Virus record (IMG/VR): IMGVR_UViG_3300032309_000911
Span: 22,519 to 86,518 of that record
Source of the DNA: a virus
Length of the DNA: 64,000 bases
Direction: 5' to 3' (one strand)
Both the position numbers and the translations under genes were made by a program. Shown here piece by piece: positions 56,275 through 64,000 of the stretch; within the stretch, counting starts at the first letter, position 1, and each line of letters begins with the position of its first letter. The notes beneath the pieces were generated by a model. The model was not told the origin of the DNA and ran no database searches. It saw nothing but the letters and a program-made list of their open reading frames with translations.

Positions 56275-56282
56275 TATAAATA
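56275..56282 (+). promoter_or_regulatory. T4-type late promoter TATAAATA of the portal operon
   Basis: Exact box directly after the terminator, 65 nt before the portal ATG. Confidence 0.8.
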
Positions 56283-56287
56283 ATATT

Positions 56288-56344
56288 ATGAAACAACAAC
56301 ATCACATACTTCTTAAACATATGAGTGGTGAAAAAAGGATTTAA
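56288..56344 (+). CDS. Possible 18-residue leader peptide before the portal gene
   Basis: ATG 56288 reads MKQQHHILLKHMSGEKRI and stops at 56342-56344, two bases before the portal ATG. The last codons contain the AAAAAAGGAT ribosome site. It begins 5 nt after the late box, so it would be leaderless. It may be chance, or a leader that couples translation to the portal. Confidence 0.25.
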   Translation: MKQQHHILLKHMSGEKRI

Positions 56345-56346
56345 TT

Positions 56347-57870
56347 ATGGCCGATCTATTTGGATTTTCGATTACACGAAAAAAAAGAGAACAAGACCCA
56401 AAACAAAGTTTTAGTATACCTGCTGCTGATGATGGTGCAACAACCGTCTCCGCTGTTGGTGGTGCTTTTGGACAATTTTTAGATTTAGAAGGTACTTCTA
56501 AAAACGAAGCCGATTTAGTAAGACGTTATAGAGAAATTTCATTACATCCAGAGTGCGATACGGCAATTGATGATATCGTTAATGAAGCTATTGTTGTAAA
56601 TGAAAATAAAGATGCTGTAGAAGTCAATTTAAAAACTATACCTTTTGGCGCTGAAGTAAGAAGAAAAATCGAAGATGAATTTAGAAATGTATTATTACTA
56701 TTAGACTTTAATACAAAAGGTCATGATATTTTTAGAAGATGGTATGTAGATGGTCGTATGTATTATCAGAAAATTATTGACAGAGAAAATCCTAGAAATG
56801 GTATTGTAGAATTAAAATACATTGACCCTAGAAAAATTAAAAAAGTAAGAGAAGTTAAAAAATCAAGACAATCAAATAGTTTAGATTTCTTAACAGAATT
56901 TGAAGAATATTTTTTATTTAATGAAAAAGGTGTTTCAGGCGCAACATCAGGTTCAGGTGTTAGAATAGCTCCAGATTCAATCGCTTATACTAATTCTGGT
57001 TTAGTAGATCAAAATAGAAATCAAATATTATCTTATTTACACAAAGCAATTAAATCAGTTAATCAATTAAGAATGATTGAAGATGCTATGGTAATATATC
57101 GTATTGCTCGAGCACCAGAAAGAAGAATATTTTATATAGATGTAGGCAATCTTCCTAAAATTAAAGCAGAACAATATTTAAGAGATGTTATGGCAAGATA
57201 TAGAAATAAACTTGTCTATGATGCTAATACTGGCGAAATTAGAGATGACAGAAACTATATGAACATGTTGGAAGATTATTGGTTACCACGTAGAGAAGGT
57301 GGTAGAGGAACAGAAATCACTACATTACCAGGTGGCCAAAACTTAGGAGAAATTGCTGATATAGAATATTTCCAAAAGAAATTATATCGTTCTCTTAATG
57401 TTCCAATTAGTAGATTAGAAACATCTTCAGGTTTTAATTTAGGTAGAGCTGCCGAAATTAGCAGAGATGAATTAAAATTTACAAAATTTGTTGGAAGATT
57501 AAGAAAAAAATTCACTGAATTGTTTAGTGATATTTTAAGAACACAATTAGTTTTAAAAGGCATTATTGCTGATGAAGATTGGGCAATAATACAATCTAAT
57601 TTAAATTACGATTTTACTTCAGATGGTCATTTTGCTGAATTAAAAGAAAGTGAAATGTTAAAAGATCGTATTGCTTTAGCCGACAGTATGGCCAATTATG
57701 TTGGTAAATATTTCTCTCACAAATACATTCGTAAGAATATACTGAAACAAAGTGATAGAGATATGGAAGAAATTGATAAACAAATTAAAAAAGAAGGTTC
57801 TGATAAAGAAACTTTAGATATACAAACTGATATTAACCCTAATACTAAAAAACCTAATCCTTTAGTATAG
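56347..57870 (+). CDS. gp20: Portal vertex protein gp20
   Basis: 507 residues, close to T4 gp20. Conserved parts are REISLHPECDTAIDDIVNEA, FRRWYVDGRMYYQKIIDREN, RIARAPERRIFYIDVGNLPK, YWLPRREGGRGTEITTLPGG and SGFNLGRAAEISRDELKF. The dodecameric portal starts head assembly and is the channel for DNA. Followed by a fibre-like gene instead of the usual prohead core genes. Confidence 0.95.
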   Translation: MADLFGFSITRKKREQDPKQSFSIPAADDGATTVSAVGGAFGQFLDLEGTSKNEADLVRRYREISLHPECDTAIDDIVNEAIVVNENKDAVEVNLKTIPFGAEVRRKIEDEFRNVLLLLDFNTKGHDIFRRWYVDGRMYYQKIIDRENPRNGIVELKYIDPRKIKKVREVKKSRQSNSLDFLTEFEEYFLFNEKGVSGATSGSGVRIAPDSIAYTNSGLVDQNRNQILSYLHKAIKSVNQLRMIEDAMVIYRIARAPERRIFYIDVGNLPKIKAEQYLRDVMARYRNKLVYDANTGEIRDDRNYMNMLEDYWLPRREGGRGTEITTLPGGQNLGEIADIEYFQKKLYRSLNVPISRLETSSGFNLGRAAEISRDELKFTKFVGRLRKKFTELFSDILRTQLVLKGIIADEDWAIIQSNLNYDFTSDGHFAELKESEMLKDRIALADSMANYVGKYFSHKYIRKNILKQSDRDMEEIDKQIKKEGSDKETLDIQTDINPNTKKPNPLV

Positions 57871-57888
57871 TAAAACTGGTATTCAAAT

Positions 57889-60800
57889 ATGAAAAAAGAT
57901 ACCACGTCAGACAATCTACAAGAAGAAATATCATCAATTAAAAAACAATTCGATAATATAAGAAAAAACTTTATTCGTGGAGAAAAAGGCGATAAAGGAG
58001 ATATTGGTCCAAAAGGTCCTAGAGGAGATTTAGGTCCTACTGGCCCACGTGGTGATCAAGGTGATAAAGGTGATTCGGGCGAACCAGGCCCAAGAGGTCC
58101 TCAAGGTATTCAAGGAGAACAAGGTAAAGTTGGCCCACAAGGTTTAAAAGGTGATCGAGGCGAACAAGGTATTCAAGGTATTCAAGGCGTAGAAGGCCCT
58201 AAAGGAGATAAGGGCGATAGAGGAGAAAAAGGAGATTTTGGCCCAAGAGGTCCTCAAGGAGAACAAGGTGATAAAGGAGACCAAGGATTAACAGGCCCTA
58301 AAGGCGATAAAGGAGATCAAGGTGAAATTGGTCCTCAAGGTATTCAAGGAGAACGTGGTGAAAAAGGTCCAATAGGCCCATTAGGATTGCCAGGTAATAA
58401 AGGTGATAAAGGAGATGAGGGCGATAAAGGTGATAAAGGAGAAAAAGGAGATAAGGGAAATAATGGTGATAAGGGAGAAAAAGGAGATCAAGGAGAAAAA
58501 GGCGAACAAGGTATTCAAGGTATTCAAGGAGAACGTGGAGAAAAAGGAGAAAAAGGAGATTCTATATCTGTTCAACCTATTGTAGAACAATTTGAACAAA
58601 ACTTATCAACACATAAAAGAGAAATATTAAACAATCTTAACAAATTAAAATTAAGTGGATCTGGTTCAGGTTCATATTGGTTAAATGATTTAGGTGATAC
58701 AGATCATAATAGAGTTATTGCCGCAACAGATGGCCAAGCATTAGTATATGATGCTACAATTAAAAAATGGGTGCCAGGTTCCATTGGTTATGATGGTTCA
58801 AGAGGTTACGCAGGTTCTATTGGTTATACAGGATCTAAAGGTGATACTGGTTACACTGGATCACAAGGACCAAATGTTTATATTGACACATTAGATTCTG
58901 TTACTGATAGAGGCAACACAACAACAAATGATATTTCAGTTAATTCTGTAAATATTCCTGTAGGTTCTGTAATTTCTGGTGCAGAACAAATTATAGCAAA
59001 TATATCAAATGAAAATTTAGATTCGGTTTTAGAACACGGCAATAATAGATCATCATTAACACCGCCTGATTATGGTCTTAGTAATGGATTAGGTACTGGG
59101 CCTTATGCAGTATTGCAATTAAAATCTACTCCTGCAATAGCACTTCAAGTAGATGATGTTGTGGCTGGTGCAGGTATTCCTGCAGGTAGTAAAATTCTAT
59201 ATGTAGGTACTGGCAGTTACAATAAAATTATTATAACAGACTTAAATTTTGATCCAGATTTGCCACTACCAGTATCTGACACGTTATTAAGTTTTGCTCG
59301 TGCAGTAACAAATGCTGGTTTATCTATTGCTACACAAGCAAATAAGGATATTACTTTGAATGCTGGAGCTGGTGGTCATATAATAAACCACTCTGATATT
59401 ATTCCCTATAGTACTGATACATGGAGTTTAGGTACGCCTTCTCACCGATTTAAACAATTATGGTTAGGTGCTGGTACAATTTATATTAAAGACGAAACAT
59501 TAGGTACAGATACTGCCATAGGTGCTCGTGATGGATTAGTTTATTTACAAGGTGGTGTAGGATTAAAAGTAGGAGAATTTACTCTTATAGACAATCAGAT
59601 TAAGATTGGTGATTCTACTCGTAATATGATAGTTGGTTCACTTGGTGCTACAGGTAATATTACATTTAATAGAGCGATTAATGTACAAACATCTTCTAAT
59701 TTTAGTACATTTCAAGTTAGTCGTGAAGGTCGAGTTGAAATAACTGTACCAAATATTCCTTCTTCAGATCGTGGCGCTGTATTAATTAATGGTTCTACAA
59801 ATGGTACTGTTCAACCGGTTGTTAATGCAGGTGGTATGCTTCACCTTTCAGGTAATGATAATCGTCCAAGCATTATAACAAATGATTCTTTTGGTACTGG
59901 TGTATTTCCTTTATATGTAGGAAGACAAGCACGAGGAACATCAGATAGTCCAACAGCAACTAAAAATTTAGATGTATTAACTTCATTTAATGCTTCTGGT
60001 TATACAGGTAGTGTTTACGGTCCTAATTCAACTTCATTATCCGCTGTACAATTTCAAGCTGCTGAAGATTTCAGTAATTCAGCTGTTGGAACACGTATAA
60101 ACTTTTTAGTTGTTCCAACTGGTAGTGTTACTAGAGTAACTGGTGTTAGTGTAGATTCAACAGGAATAGTTTTTACAAATAATTCATCAAGCGGAATTAC
60201 TTTTTATAATGGAACAAGATTAACATATTTTCCAACACAAGTTTCACAAGAAGGAAAATATTTAAAAGTTAATGAAACAGGTACAATGATATGGTCAGAT
60301 TTACCTTTCATTAATGGTTATACAGGATCAAAAGGTGATCAAGGAAATATTGGTTACACAGGTTCAAAAGGAGATCAAGGATTAATAGGATATACTGGTT
60401 CTTTAGGTTACACAGGTTCGCAAGGAGATTTAGGTTATACAGGATCTGTTGGTATTGGTTATACTGGATCTGCCGGTGGATTTGGTTACACAGGTTCAAG
60501 AGGACAGGCAGACAAATATGAAACAACAAGTTCAGATACACTTTCAATTTCTACAGGCACAAAAACATTTACAGTAGAAACCGGATTATCATATACTATT
60601 GCTCAAGATGTAATCATTGCTTATAATTTAACAAATCACATGATTGGTTCTGTATCATCTTATAATCTACTTACTGGCGCAATGGTTGTAGAAGTTACAG
60701 AAATAACAGGAAGCGGTTCATACTCAACTTGGCAAGTTAACTTAAATGGTGCTCAAGGTATTAAAGGAGATAAAGGTGATGTTGGTTATACAGGATCAAA

Positions 60801-61791
60801 AGGAGATTTAGGTTATACAGGTTCACAAGGTAATATAGGTTACACAGGTTCTAAAGGTAATCAAGGTGATCAAGGTATAATTGGTTACACAGGCTCTAAA
60901 GGTAATCAAGGCGATCAAGGTATAGTTGGTTATACAGGATCAAAAGGAGATCAAGGTGTTATAGGTTATACAGGATCAATTGGTTACACAGGTTCAGCTT
61001 CAACAGTAATTGGTTACACCGGTTCACAAGGTACCCTTGGTTATGATGGTTCAAGAGGTTACACAGGTTCAGCTTCAACAGTAATTGGTTACACCGGTTC
61101 ACAAGGTACCCTTGGTTATGCTGGTTCAAGAGGTTACTCGGGTTCTGTTGGTTATACAGGATCAAAAGGTGATCAAGGAAATATTGGTTACACAGGTTCA
61201 GCTTCAACTGTAATTGGTTACACCGGTTCACAAGGACAAATAGGTTACACAGGTTCATCAGCATCTGTAGGTATTGGTGGCAATCTATCAGTTTATGAAT
61301 TAAACAGTTCATTAAACTTGACCAATGCTAAGAATACATTGGTCAGTATGTTTGGACTAACCAGCGGTGTTGCATTACAATCAAACACACGTTATCAATA
61401 TGAAATTGTGTTTACTTTGTCATCAAACAAAGCAGGTTCATTAAGTTATGCTTTGGCGCTAAGCGGTAGTGCTGCTGTAGCACAACATAACTTCCAATGG
61501 ATGGCTAACAAAACTAATACTATTGATGGATATGGAGCAGGTATTGCAATGGCCAGCTTTAATGCAACAGGTACTGGTATAACAACAGCAAAAGACATAG
61601 CAGCTTTTGACAACTTTACTCACGTGGTCATATATGGTATTATTGATGTAACCACAGCAGGTAATGTTAACTTTATGCTGAGCCAGGATCAAAATACTCC
61701 TATTACATGGACTATGCTTCCTGGAACATATATTAAACTATTGCCTATAAGTGCTATAGGTTCAAATACAGTAGTAGGTACTTGGAGTTAA
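57889..61791 (+). CDS. Giant collagen-like fibre protein inserted in the head gene cluster
   Basis: 1300 residues. About 1-30 is a short coiled coil ([20 protein letters not shown]). Residues 31-225 are 65 uninterrupted G-X-Y triplets rich in GEK, GDK, GPR and GIQ, true collagen-like chemistry. Then come beta-rich domains (about 226-300 and 330-800), two GYTGSKGD-type tracts, a 90-residue beta domain shared with other fibres, and a distinct C-terminal domain (about 1125-1300). Its place between portal and prohead core genes suggests a head or neck fibre. Function is inferred. Confidence 0.75.
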   Translation: MKKDTTSDNLQEEISSIKKQFDNIRKNFIRGEKGDKGDIGPKGPRGDLGPTGPRGDQGDKGDSGEPGPRGPQGIQGEQGKVGPQGLKGDRGEQGIQGIQGVEGPKGDKGDRGEKGDFGPRGPQGEQGDKGDQGLTGPKGDKGDQGEIGPQGIQGERGEKGPIGPLGLPGNKGDKGDEGDKGDKGEKGDKGNNGDKGEKGDQGEKGEQGIQGIQGERGEKGEKGDSISVQPIVEQFEQNLSTHKREILNNLNKLKLSGSGSGSYWLNDLGDTDHNRVIAATDGQALVYDATIKKWVPGSIGYDGSRGYAGSIGYTGSKGDTGYTGSQGPNVYIDTLDSVTDRGNTTTNDISVNSVNIPVGSVISGAEQIIANISNENLDSVLEHGNNRSSLTPPDYGLSNGLGTGPYAVLQLKSTPAIALQVDDVVAGAGIPAGSKILYVGTGSYNKIIITDLNFDPDLPLPVSDTLLSFARAVTNAGLSIATQANKDITLNAGAGGHIINHSDIIPYSTDTWSLGTPSHRFKQLWLGAGTIYIKDETLGTDTAIGARDGLVYLQGGVGLKVGEFTLIDNQIKIGDSTRNMIVGSLGATGNITFNRAINVQTSSNFSTFQVSREGRVEITVPNIPSSDRGAVLINGSTNGTVQPVVNAGGMLHLSGNDNRPSIITNDSFGTGVFPLYVGRQARGTSDSPTATKNLDVLTSFNASGYTGSVYGPNSTSLSAVQFQAAEDFSNSAVGTRINFLVVPTGSVTRVTGVSVDSTGIVFTNNSSSGITFYNGTRLTYFPTQVSQEGKYLKVNETGTMIWSDLPFINGYTGSKGDQGNIGYTGSKGDQGLIGYTGSLGYTGSQGDLGYTGSVGIGYTGSAGGFGYTGSRGQADKYETTSSDTLSISTGTKTFTVETGLSYTIAQDVIIAYNLTNHMIGSVSSYNLLTGAMVVEVTEITGSGSYSTWQVNLNGAQGIKGDKGDVGYTGSKGDLGYTGSQGNIGYTGSKGNQGDQGIIGYTGSKGNQGDQGIVGYTGSKGDQGVIGYTGSIGYTGSASTVIGYTGSQGTLGYDGSRGYTGSASTVIGYTGSQGTLGYAGSRGYSGSVGYTGSKGDQGNIGYTGSASTVIGYTGSQGQIGYTGSSASVGIGGNLSVYELNSSLNLTNAKNTLVSMFGLTSGVALQSNTRYQYEIVFTLSSNKAGSLSYALALSGSAAVAQHNFQWMANKTNTIDGYGAGIAMASFNATGTGITTAKDIAAFDNFTHVVIYGIIDVTTAGNVNFMLSQDQNTPITWTMLPGTYIKLLPISAIGSNTVVGTWS
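57979..58563 (+). repeat. 65 perfect collagen triplets
   Basis: Every third codon is glycine for 195 codons without interruption. X and Y are mostly Glu, Asp, Pro, Lys, Arg and Gln, unlike the Tyr/Thr/Ser-type repeats of the other fibres. Confidence 0.92.
60754..61266 (+). repeat. Collagen-like [18 protein letters not shown] repeat tract
   Basis: Includes near-perfect 72-nt duplicated blocks at about 61006-61130 (ttggttacaccggttcacaa with the adjoining sequence). Confidence 0.8.
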
Positions 61792-61802
61792 CATTTAAAA
61801 CA

Positions 61803-61810
61803 TATAAATA
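61803..61810 (+). promoter_or_regulatory. T4-type late promoter TATAAATA of the prohead core operon
   Basis: Exact box 19 nt before ATG 61830. Confidence 0.8.
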
Positions 61811-61829
61811 GTAGAAAGTGAGGAAAATT

Positions 61830-62063
61830 ATGAGCGAACAAGTTAAAAATTTTATTGACAAATTGTCATTAGGACAAGCGGCCGAAGCTGGTGAGGCTTT
61901 TAAAGACGCTTTAAGAGATAAAGTAGGTGATGCTTTGGAAGCTAAAAGAAAAGAATTAGCTGGTGTGTTATTTCAAGCACAACCACATAGTGATGCTAAA
62001 CCTGAGATTATATCTCCGGCACCTAGAACGGAACCTGTTACTAATGAAAAACAAGATCAGTAA
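61830..62063 (+). CDS. gp67: Prohead core protein, gp67-like
   Basis: 77 residues from ATG 61830, preceded by GTGAGGAAAATT; a start at 61818 is also open. MSEQVKNFIDKLSLGQAAEA and GEAFKDALRDKVGDALEAKR match the small internal core protein found in this position in marine T4-like phages. gp67 is part of the scaffold core and is cut by gp21 during maturation. The family is short and variable, so position carries much of the weight. Confidence 0.75.
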   Translation: MSEQVKNFIDKLSLGQAAEAGEAFKDALRDKVGDALEAKRKELAGVLFQAQPHSDAKPEIISPAPRTEPVTNEKQDQ

Positions 62064-62292
62064 TTTAGTAAAAGAAAATAAAATTTCTGATTCAAAGTCT
62101 TATGAAGAATTATCACCGTTATTAAAAGAAACGGTAAAACATCTTATTAAAAATATAGACAATGAACAAAAAAATTTTATAAAAAAATTTGAAAAATCTG
62201 TAGAAAAAGTTTGTAAATCACATAATGTAAATCAACATGATTTATATTGTTATTTTGAAAAAGAAATAAAAGAACAACTAGGAGTAAAATAA
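62044..62292 (+). CDS. Small helical protein in the gp68 position
   Basis: 82 residues from ATG 62044, overlapping the gp67-like end by 20 nt; earlier in-frame starts would run through that gene. Highly charged helices: MKNKISNLVKENKISDSKSY, LLKETVKHLIKNIDNEQKNF, EKSVEKVCKSHNVNQHDLYC. T4 has core protein gp68 between gp67 and gp21, and this gene is in that place. No strong sequence proof, so it is an assignment by position only. Confidence 0.6.
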   Translation: MKNKISNLVKENKISDSKSYEELSPLLKETVKHLIKNIDNEQKNFIKKFEKSVEKVCKSHNVNQHDLYCYFEKEIKEQLGVK

Positions 62293-62544
62293 ATGACAAC
62301 GTTAATAATAAAAGGTTCTAACGTAACAGATCCTACTAATAATAATTTTGGTAGAGCACATTTTGTAAGAGTAAACGCAACACAAGATGGTGCTTTATTA
62401 ACTCTAAAAGATTCTGATGGTAATACTTTAGGTACAATGTATTTTGTAAATAAAGGAGATTCAGCAATAATTGAAAAAGCACCATCAGATACTATTACAG
62501 TAGATCATGCTTATTGTAGTGCTGTAGGTTCACCAAGAAGTTAA
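62293..62544 (+). CDS. Small beta-rich virion-like protein 1 in the head cluster
   Basis: 83 residues directly after the gp68-slot gene: MTTLIIKGSNVTDPTNNNFG, then GALLTLKDSDGNTLGTMYFV and GDSAIIEKAPSDTITVDHAY. The pattern of short beta strands looks like a small virion surface protein. The T4 order has nothing here. With the next gene it could form a head decoration pair; no family is recognised. Confidence 0.6.
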   Translation: MTTLIIKGSNVTDPTNNNFGRAHFVRVNATQDGALLTLKDSDGNTLGTMYFVNKGDSAIIEKAPSDTITVDHAYCSAVGSPRS

Positions 62545-62545
62545 T

Positions 62546-62938
62546 ATGGCAGATATAGTATCATCACAAGTTATAACAGATACTTCTGGAATAAAATATG
62601 TTATTAAGTTAACAAATTATTCAGATGGTACAGGAGAAACAGATGTAACAAAAATTACAGCTGCTAACACCACTTTTATGACTGAAAATGGTGCTAGAAA
62701 AATTGCTAAAGTTTGGTTTTCTATTAACACTGCAAATCCAAAATCAGCTATAGAAGTTAAGTGGGCAGGTGCAACAAACGCAACTGCTTTGTTATTATCT
62801 GGTCAAGGATTTTTTGATTTTAGAGATTCAGGAAATGAAATATCAAATAATGCAACAGCGCCAACAGGTAATGTATTGTTAAGTACAAGAAATTTTGCAG
62901 CTGGTGATAACTACACATTAGTGATAGAATTTAGATAA
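62546..62938 (+). CDS. Small beta-rich virion-like protein 2 in the head cluster
   Basis: 130 residues, one nt after its neighbour. YVIKLTNYSDGTGETDVTKI, KIAKVWFSINTANPKSAIEV and a final LSTRNFAAGDNYTLVIEFR suggest an all-beta fold. Similar small proteins of unknown role occur in marine phages. It lies just before the promoter of the protease gene and may decorate the capsid, which is inference. Confidence 0.6.
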   Translation: MADIVSSQVITDTSGIKYVIKLTNYSDGTGETDVTKITAANTTFMTENGARKIAKVWFSINTANPKSAIEVKWAGATNATALLLSGQGFFDFRDSGNEISNNATAPTGNVLLSTRNFAAGDNYTLVIEFR

Positions 62939-62940
62939 TT

Positions 62941-62948
62941 TATAAATA
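62941..62948 (+). promoter_or_regulatory. T4-type late promoter TATAAATA of the prohead protease gene
   Basis: Exact box 15 nt before ATG 62964, with AGAGGG between. Confidence 0.8.
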
Positions 62949-62963
62949 GTAAAAAGAGGGAAA

Positions 62964-63608
62964 ATGAAACTAATTAGAGAAGAAATAAACGACGCTACAT
63001 ATCTTATAGAAGAAGTAGAAGGTAAGAAAAATTATTCAATCAAAGGTATTTTCTTACAAGGCGATATCAAAAATCGTAACGGTAGAATTTATCCAACTAA
63101 TGTACTTCAAAAAGAAGTTACTAGATATAATAAAGAATTTATCAATAAAAATAGAGCTTTCGGAGAACTAGGTCATCCAGAAGGACCAACTGTTAATCTA
63201 GAAAGAGTATCACACATGATTAAAAAGTTGTATCCAGAAGGAAAAAACTATATCGGTGAAGCAAAAATTATGGATACTCCATACGGTAAGATCGTAAAAA
63301 GTCTTATTGATGAGGGCGCTAAACTTGGTGTATCATCAAGAGGTATGGGTTCCTTAGTACAAAAAAACGGTCAAAACTTTGTAGGAGAAGATTTTTACTT
63401 AGCAACGGCCGCTGACATTGTAGCAGATCCATCTGCTCCAGACGCTTTCGTAGAAGGTATTATGGAGAATAAAGAATGGGTTTGGAACAATGGAGTCCTT
63501 GTGGAACAAGACGTTGCCGCATGGAAACAAGAACTAATTAAGACTAAAAGAATTGAATTGGCTGAGAAAAAAGCAAGTGTATTCAAGGATTTTTTAAGTA
63601 AATTATAA
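62964..63608 (+). CDS. gp21: Prohead core protease gp21
   Basis: 214 residues, as in T4 gp21. The catalytic His71 lies in FGELGHPEGP and the nucleophile is S124 or S125 in LGVSSRGMGS, the herpes-assemblin-like serine protease pattern. IFLQGDIKNRNGRIYPTNVL is the typical N-terminal block. It degrades the scaffold core and trims the major capsid protein during maturation. Confidence 0.93.
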   Translation: MKLIREEINDATYLIEEVEGKKNYSIKGIFLQGDIKNRNGRIYPTNVLQKEVTRYNKEFINKNRAFGELGHPEGPTVNLERVSHMIKKLYPEGKNYIGEAKIMDTPYGKIVKSLIDEGAKLGVSSRGMGSLVQKNGQNFVGEDFYLATAADIVADPSAPDAFVEGIMENKEWVWNNGVLVEQDVAAWKQELIKTKRIELAEKKASVFKDFLSKL

Positions 63609-63624
63609 TAGAAAATAAAATTAT

Positions 63625-63632
63625 TATAAATA
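63625..63632 (+). promoter_or_regulatory. T4-type late promoter TATAAATA of the scaffold gene
   Basis: Exact box 56 nt before ATG 63689, with AAAGGAG close to the start. Confidence 0.8.
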
Positions 63633-63688
63633 TCATTGTAAAAAGAGATATTTTTAATTCGAATTAAAAAATAAAGGAGATTTCTCAA

Positions 63689-64000
63689 ATGGCTACAGAA
63701 AATAATGTAGAAGTTAAAGAGCAAGTAATAGTTGAAGCTGAAACAGCTACTGTTACAGATGCTCCTAAGAAGAATGCTGTAGCAGCTGAACCTTCTAAGC
63801 TTTCTAACGAAGCTCAAGATTTAGGTGCGGCAGTTGTTAAACCAACAGACAGCAATCCAGACTCTACAAAAAATAATAAAAAAGTTTCAGATGCAATAAA
63901 CGCAAAAGCCGCGGATGTTGATGCTAGTAAAAAACCAGATACAGAAGCTGGTGTTACTAAAGTTGCAACTCCAGGCGAAACGTTAAAAGTAGAAGAAACT
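63689..64000 (+). CDS. gp22: Prohead scaffold core protein gp22, N-terminal part (partial)
   Basis: 104 codons open to the window end, starting MATENNVEVKEQVIVEAETA. Ala/Glu/Lys/Thr-rich, disordered sequence with few hydrophobics. AAAGGAGATTTCTCAA precedes the ATG. Position directly after gp21 and the composition fit the major scaffold protein gp22 of T4-like phages; the major capsid gene should follow outside the window. Confidence 0.75.
   Translation, partial: MATENNVEVKEQVIVEAETATVTDAPKKNAVAAEPSKLSNEAQDLGAAVVKPTDSNPDSTKNNKKVSDAINAKAADVDASKKPDTEAGVTKVATPGETLKVEET

Noticed and set aside
1-64000. tRNA genes, integrase, attachment sites or insertion sequences
   Set aside because: I saw no cloverleaf-like sequence, recombinase or transposase motif while reading. 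A tRNAscan-SE run was not possible, so a missed tRNA cannot be excluded.

Overview
This window is part of the late, structural half of a T4-like myovirus genome from a marine, AT-rich lineage. The evidence is a nearly complete set of T4-type virion genes in T4-like order: end of the gp5-like hub, PAAR tip, gp25, gp6, gp7-like, gp8, a DUF4815 baseplate protein, gp13, gp14, gp15, gp16, gp17, gp18, gp19, gp20, gp67-like, gp21 and the start of gp22. Exact TATAAATA late-promoter boxes precede most of these transcription units. The very low GC content, an IscA-type Fe-S carrier and small reverse-strand gene islands suggest a phage of SAR11 (Pelagibacter) or low-GC marine cyanobacteria. No photosynthesis gene was seen, so the host assignment is inference.

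Layout. 1-4.1 kb: hub end, then an accessory island. Two reverse-strand operons here start from sigma70-like promoters and encode a nuclease, a hydroxylase and several membrane microproteins; small forward genes follow, ending with the PAAR tip. 4.1-6.8 kb: a collagen-like fibre with an embedded C1q-like domain, then a glycine-rich adhesin. 6.8-19.2 kb: baseplate wedge. 19.2-20.8 kb: coiled-coil protein and a fibre. 20.8-29.7 kb: a tightly coupled operon of four radical SAM proteins, two 2-oxoglutarate oxygenases, a cupin, several unknown proteins and a virion-like protein ending in CHASCHSSCHGSRGRR. 29.7-48.8 kb: a large host-interaction region with glycosyltransferase fusions, a subtilase, five fibre-type genes, a sugar dehydratase and a sulfotransferase. 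48.9-57.9 kb: neck, terminase, sheath, tube and portal. 57.9-61.8 kb: a 1300-residue collagen-like protein inserted between the portal and prohead core genes. 61.8-64 kb: prohead core, two small unknowns, protease and scaffold.

How the genes may work together. The core genes build a contractile-tail virion. The hyperplastic region appears to build and decorate external fibres: collagen-type stalks, cysteine-rich repeat modules, S74 auto-cleaving chaperones, and sugar or sulfate modification. The strongest candidate for an undescribed system is the radical SAM/2OG operon. I propose that it post-translationally modifies the cysteine/histidine tail of the virion-like protein encoded inside it. 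This rests on gene order and motifs only; no homology search was possible.
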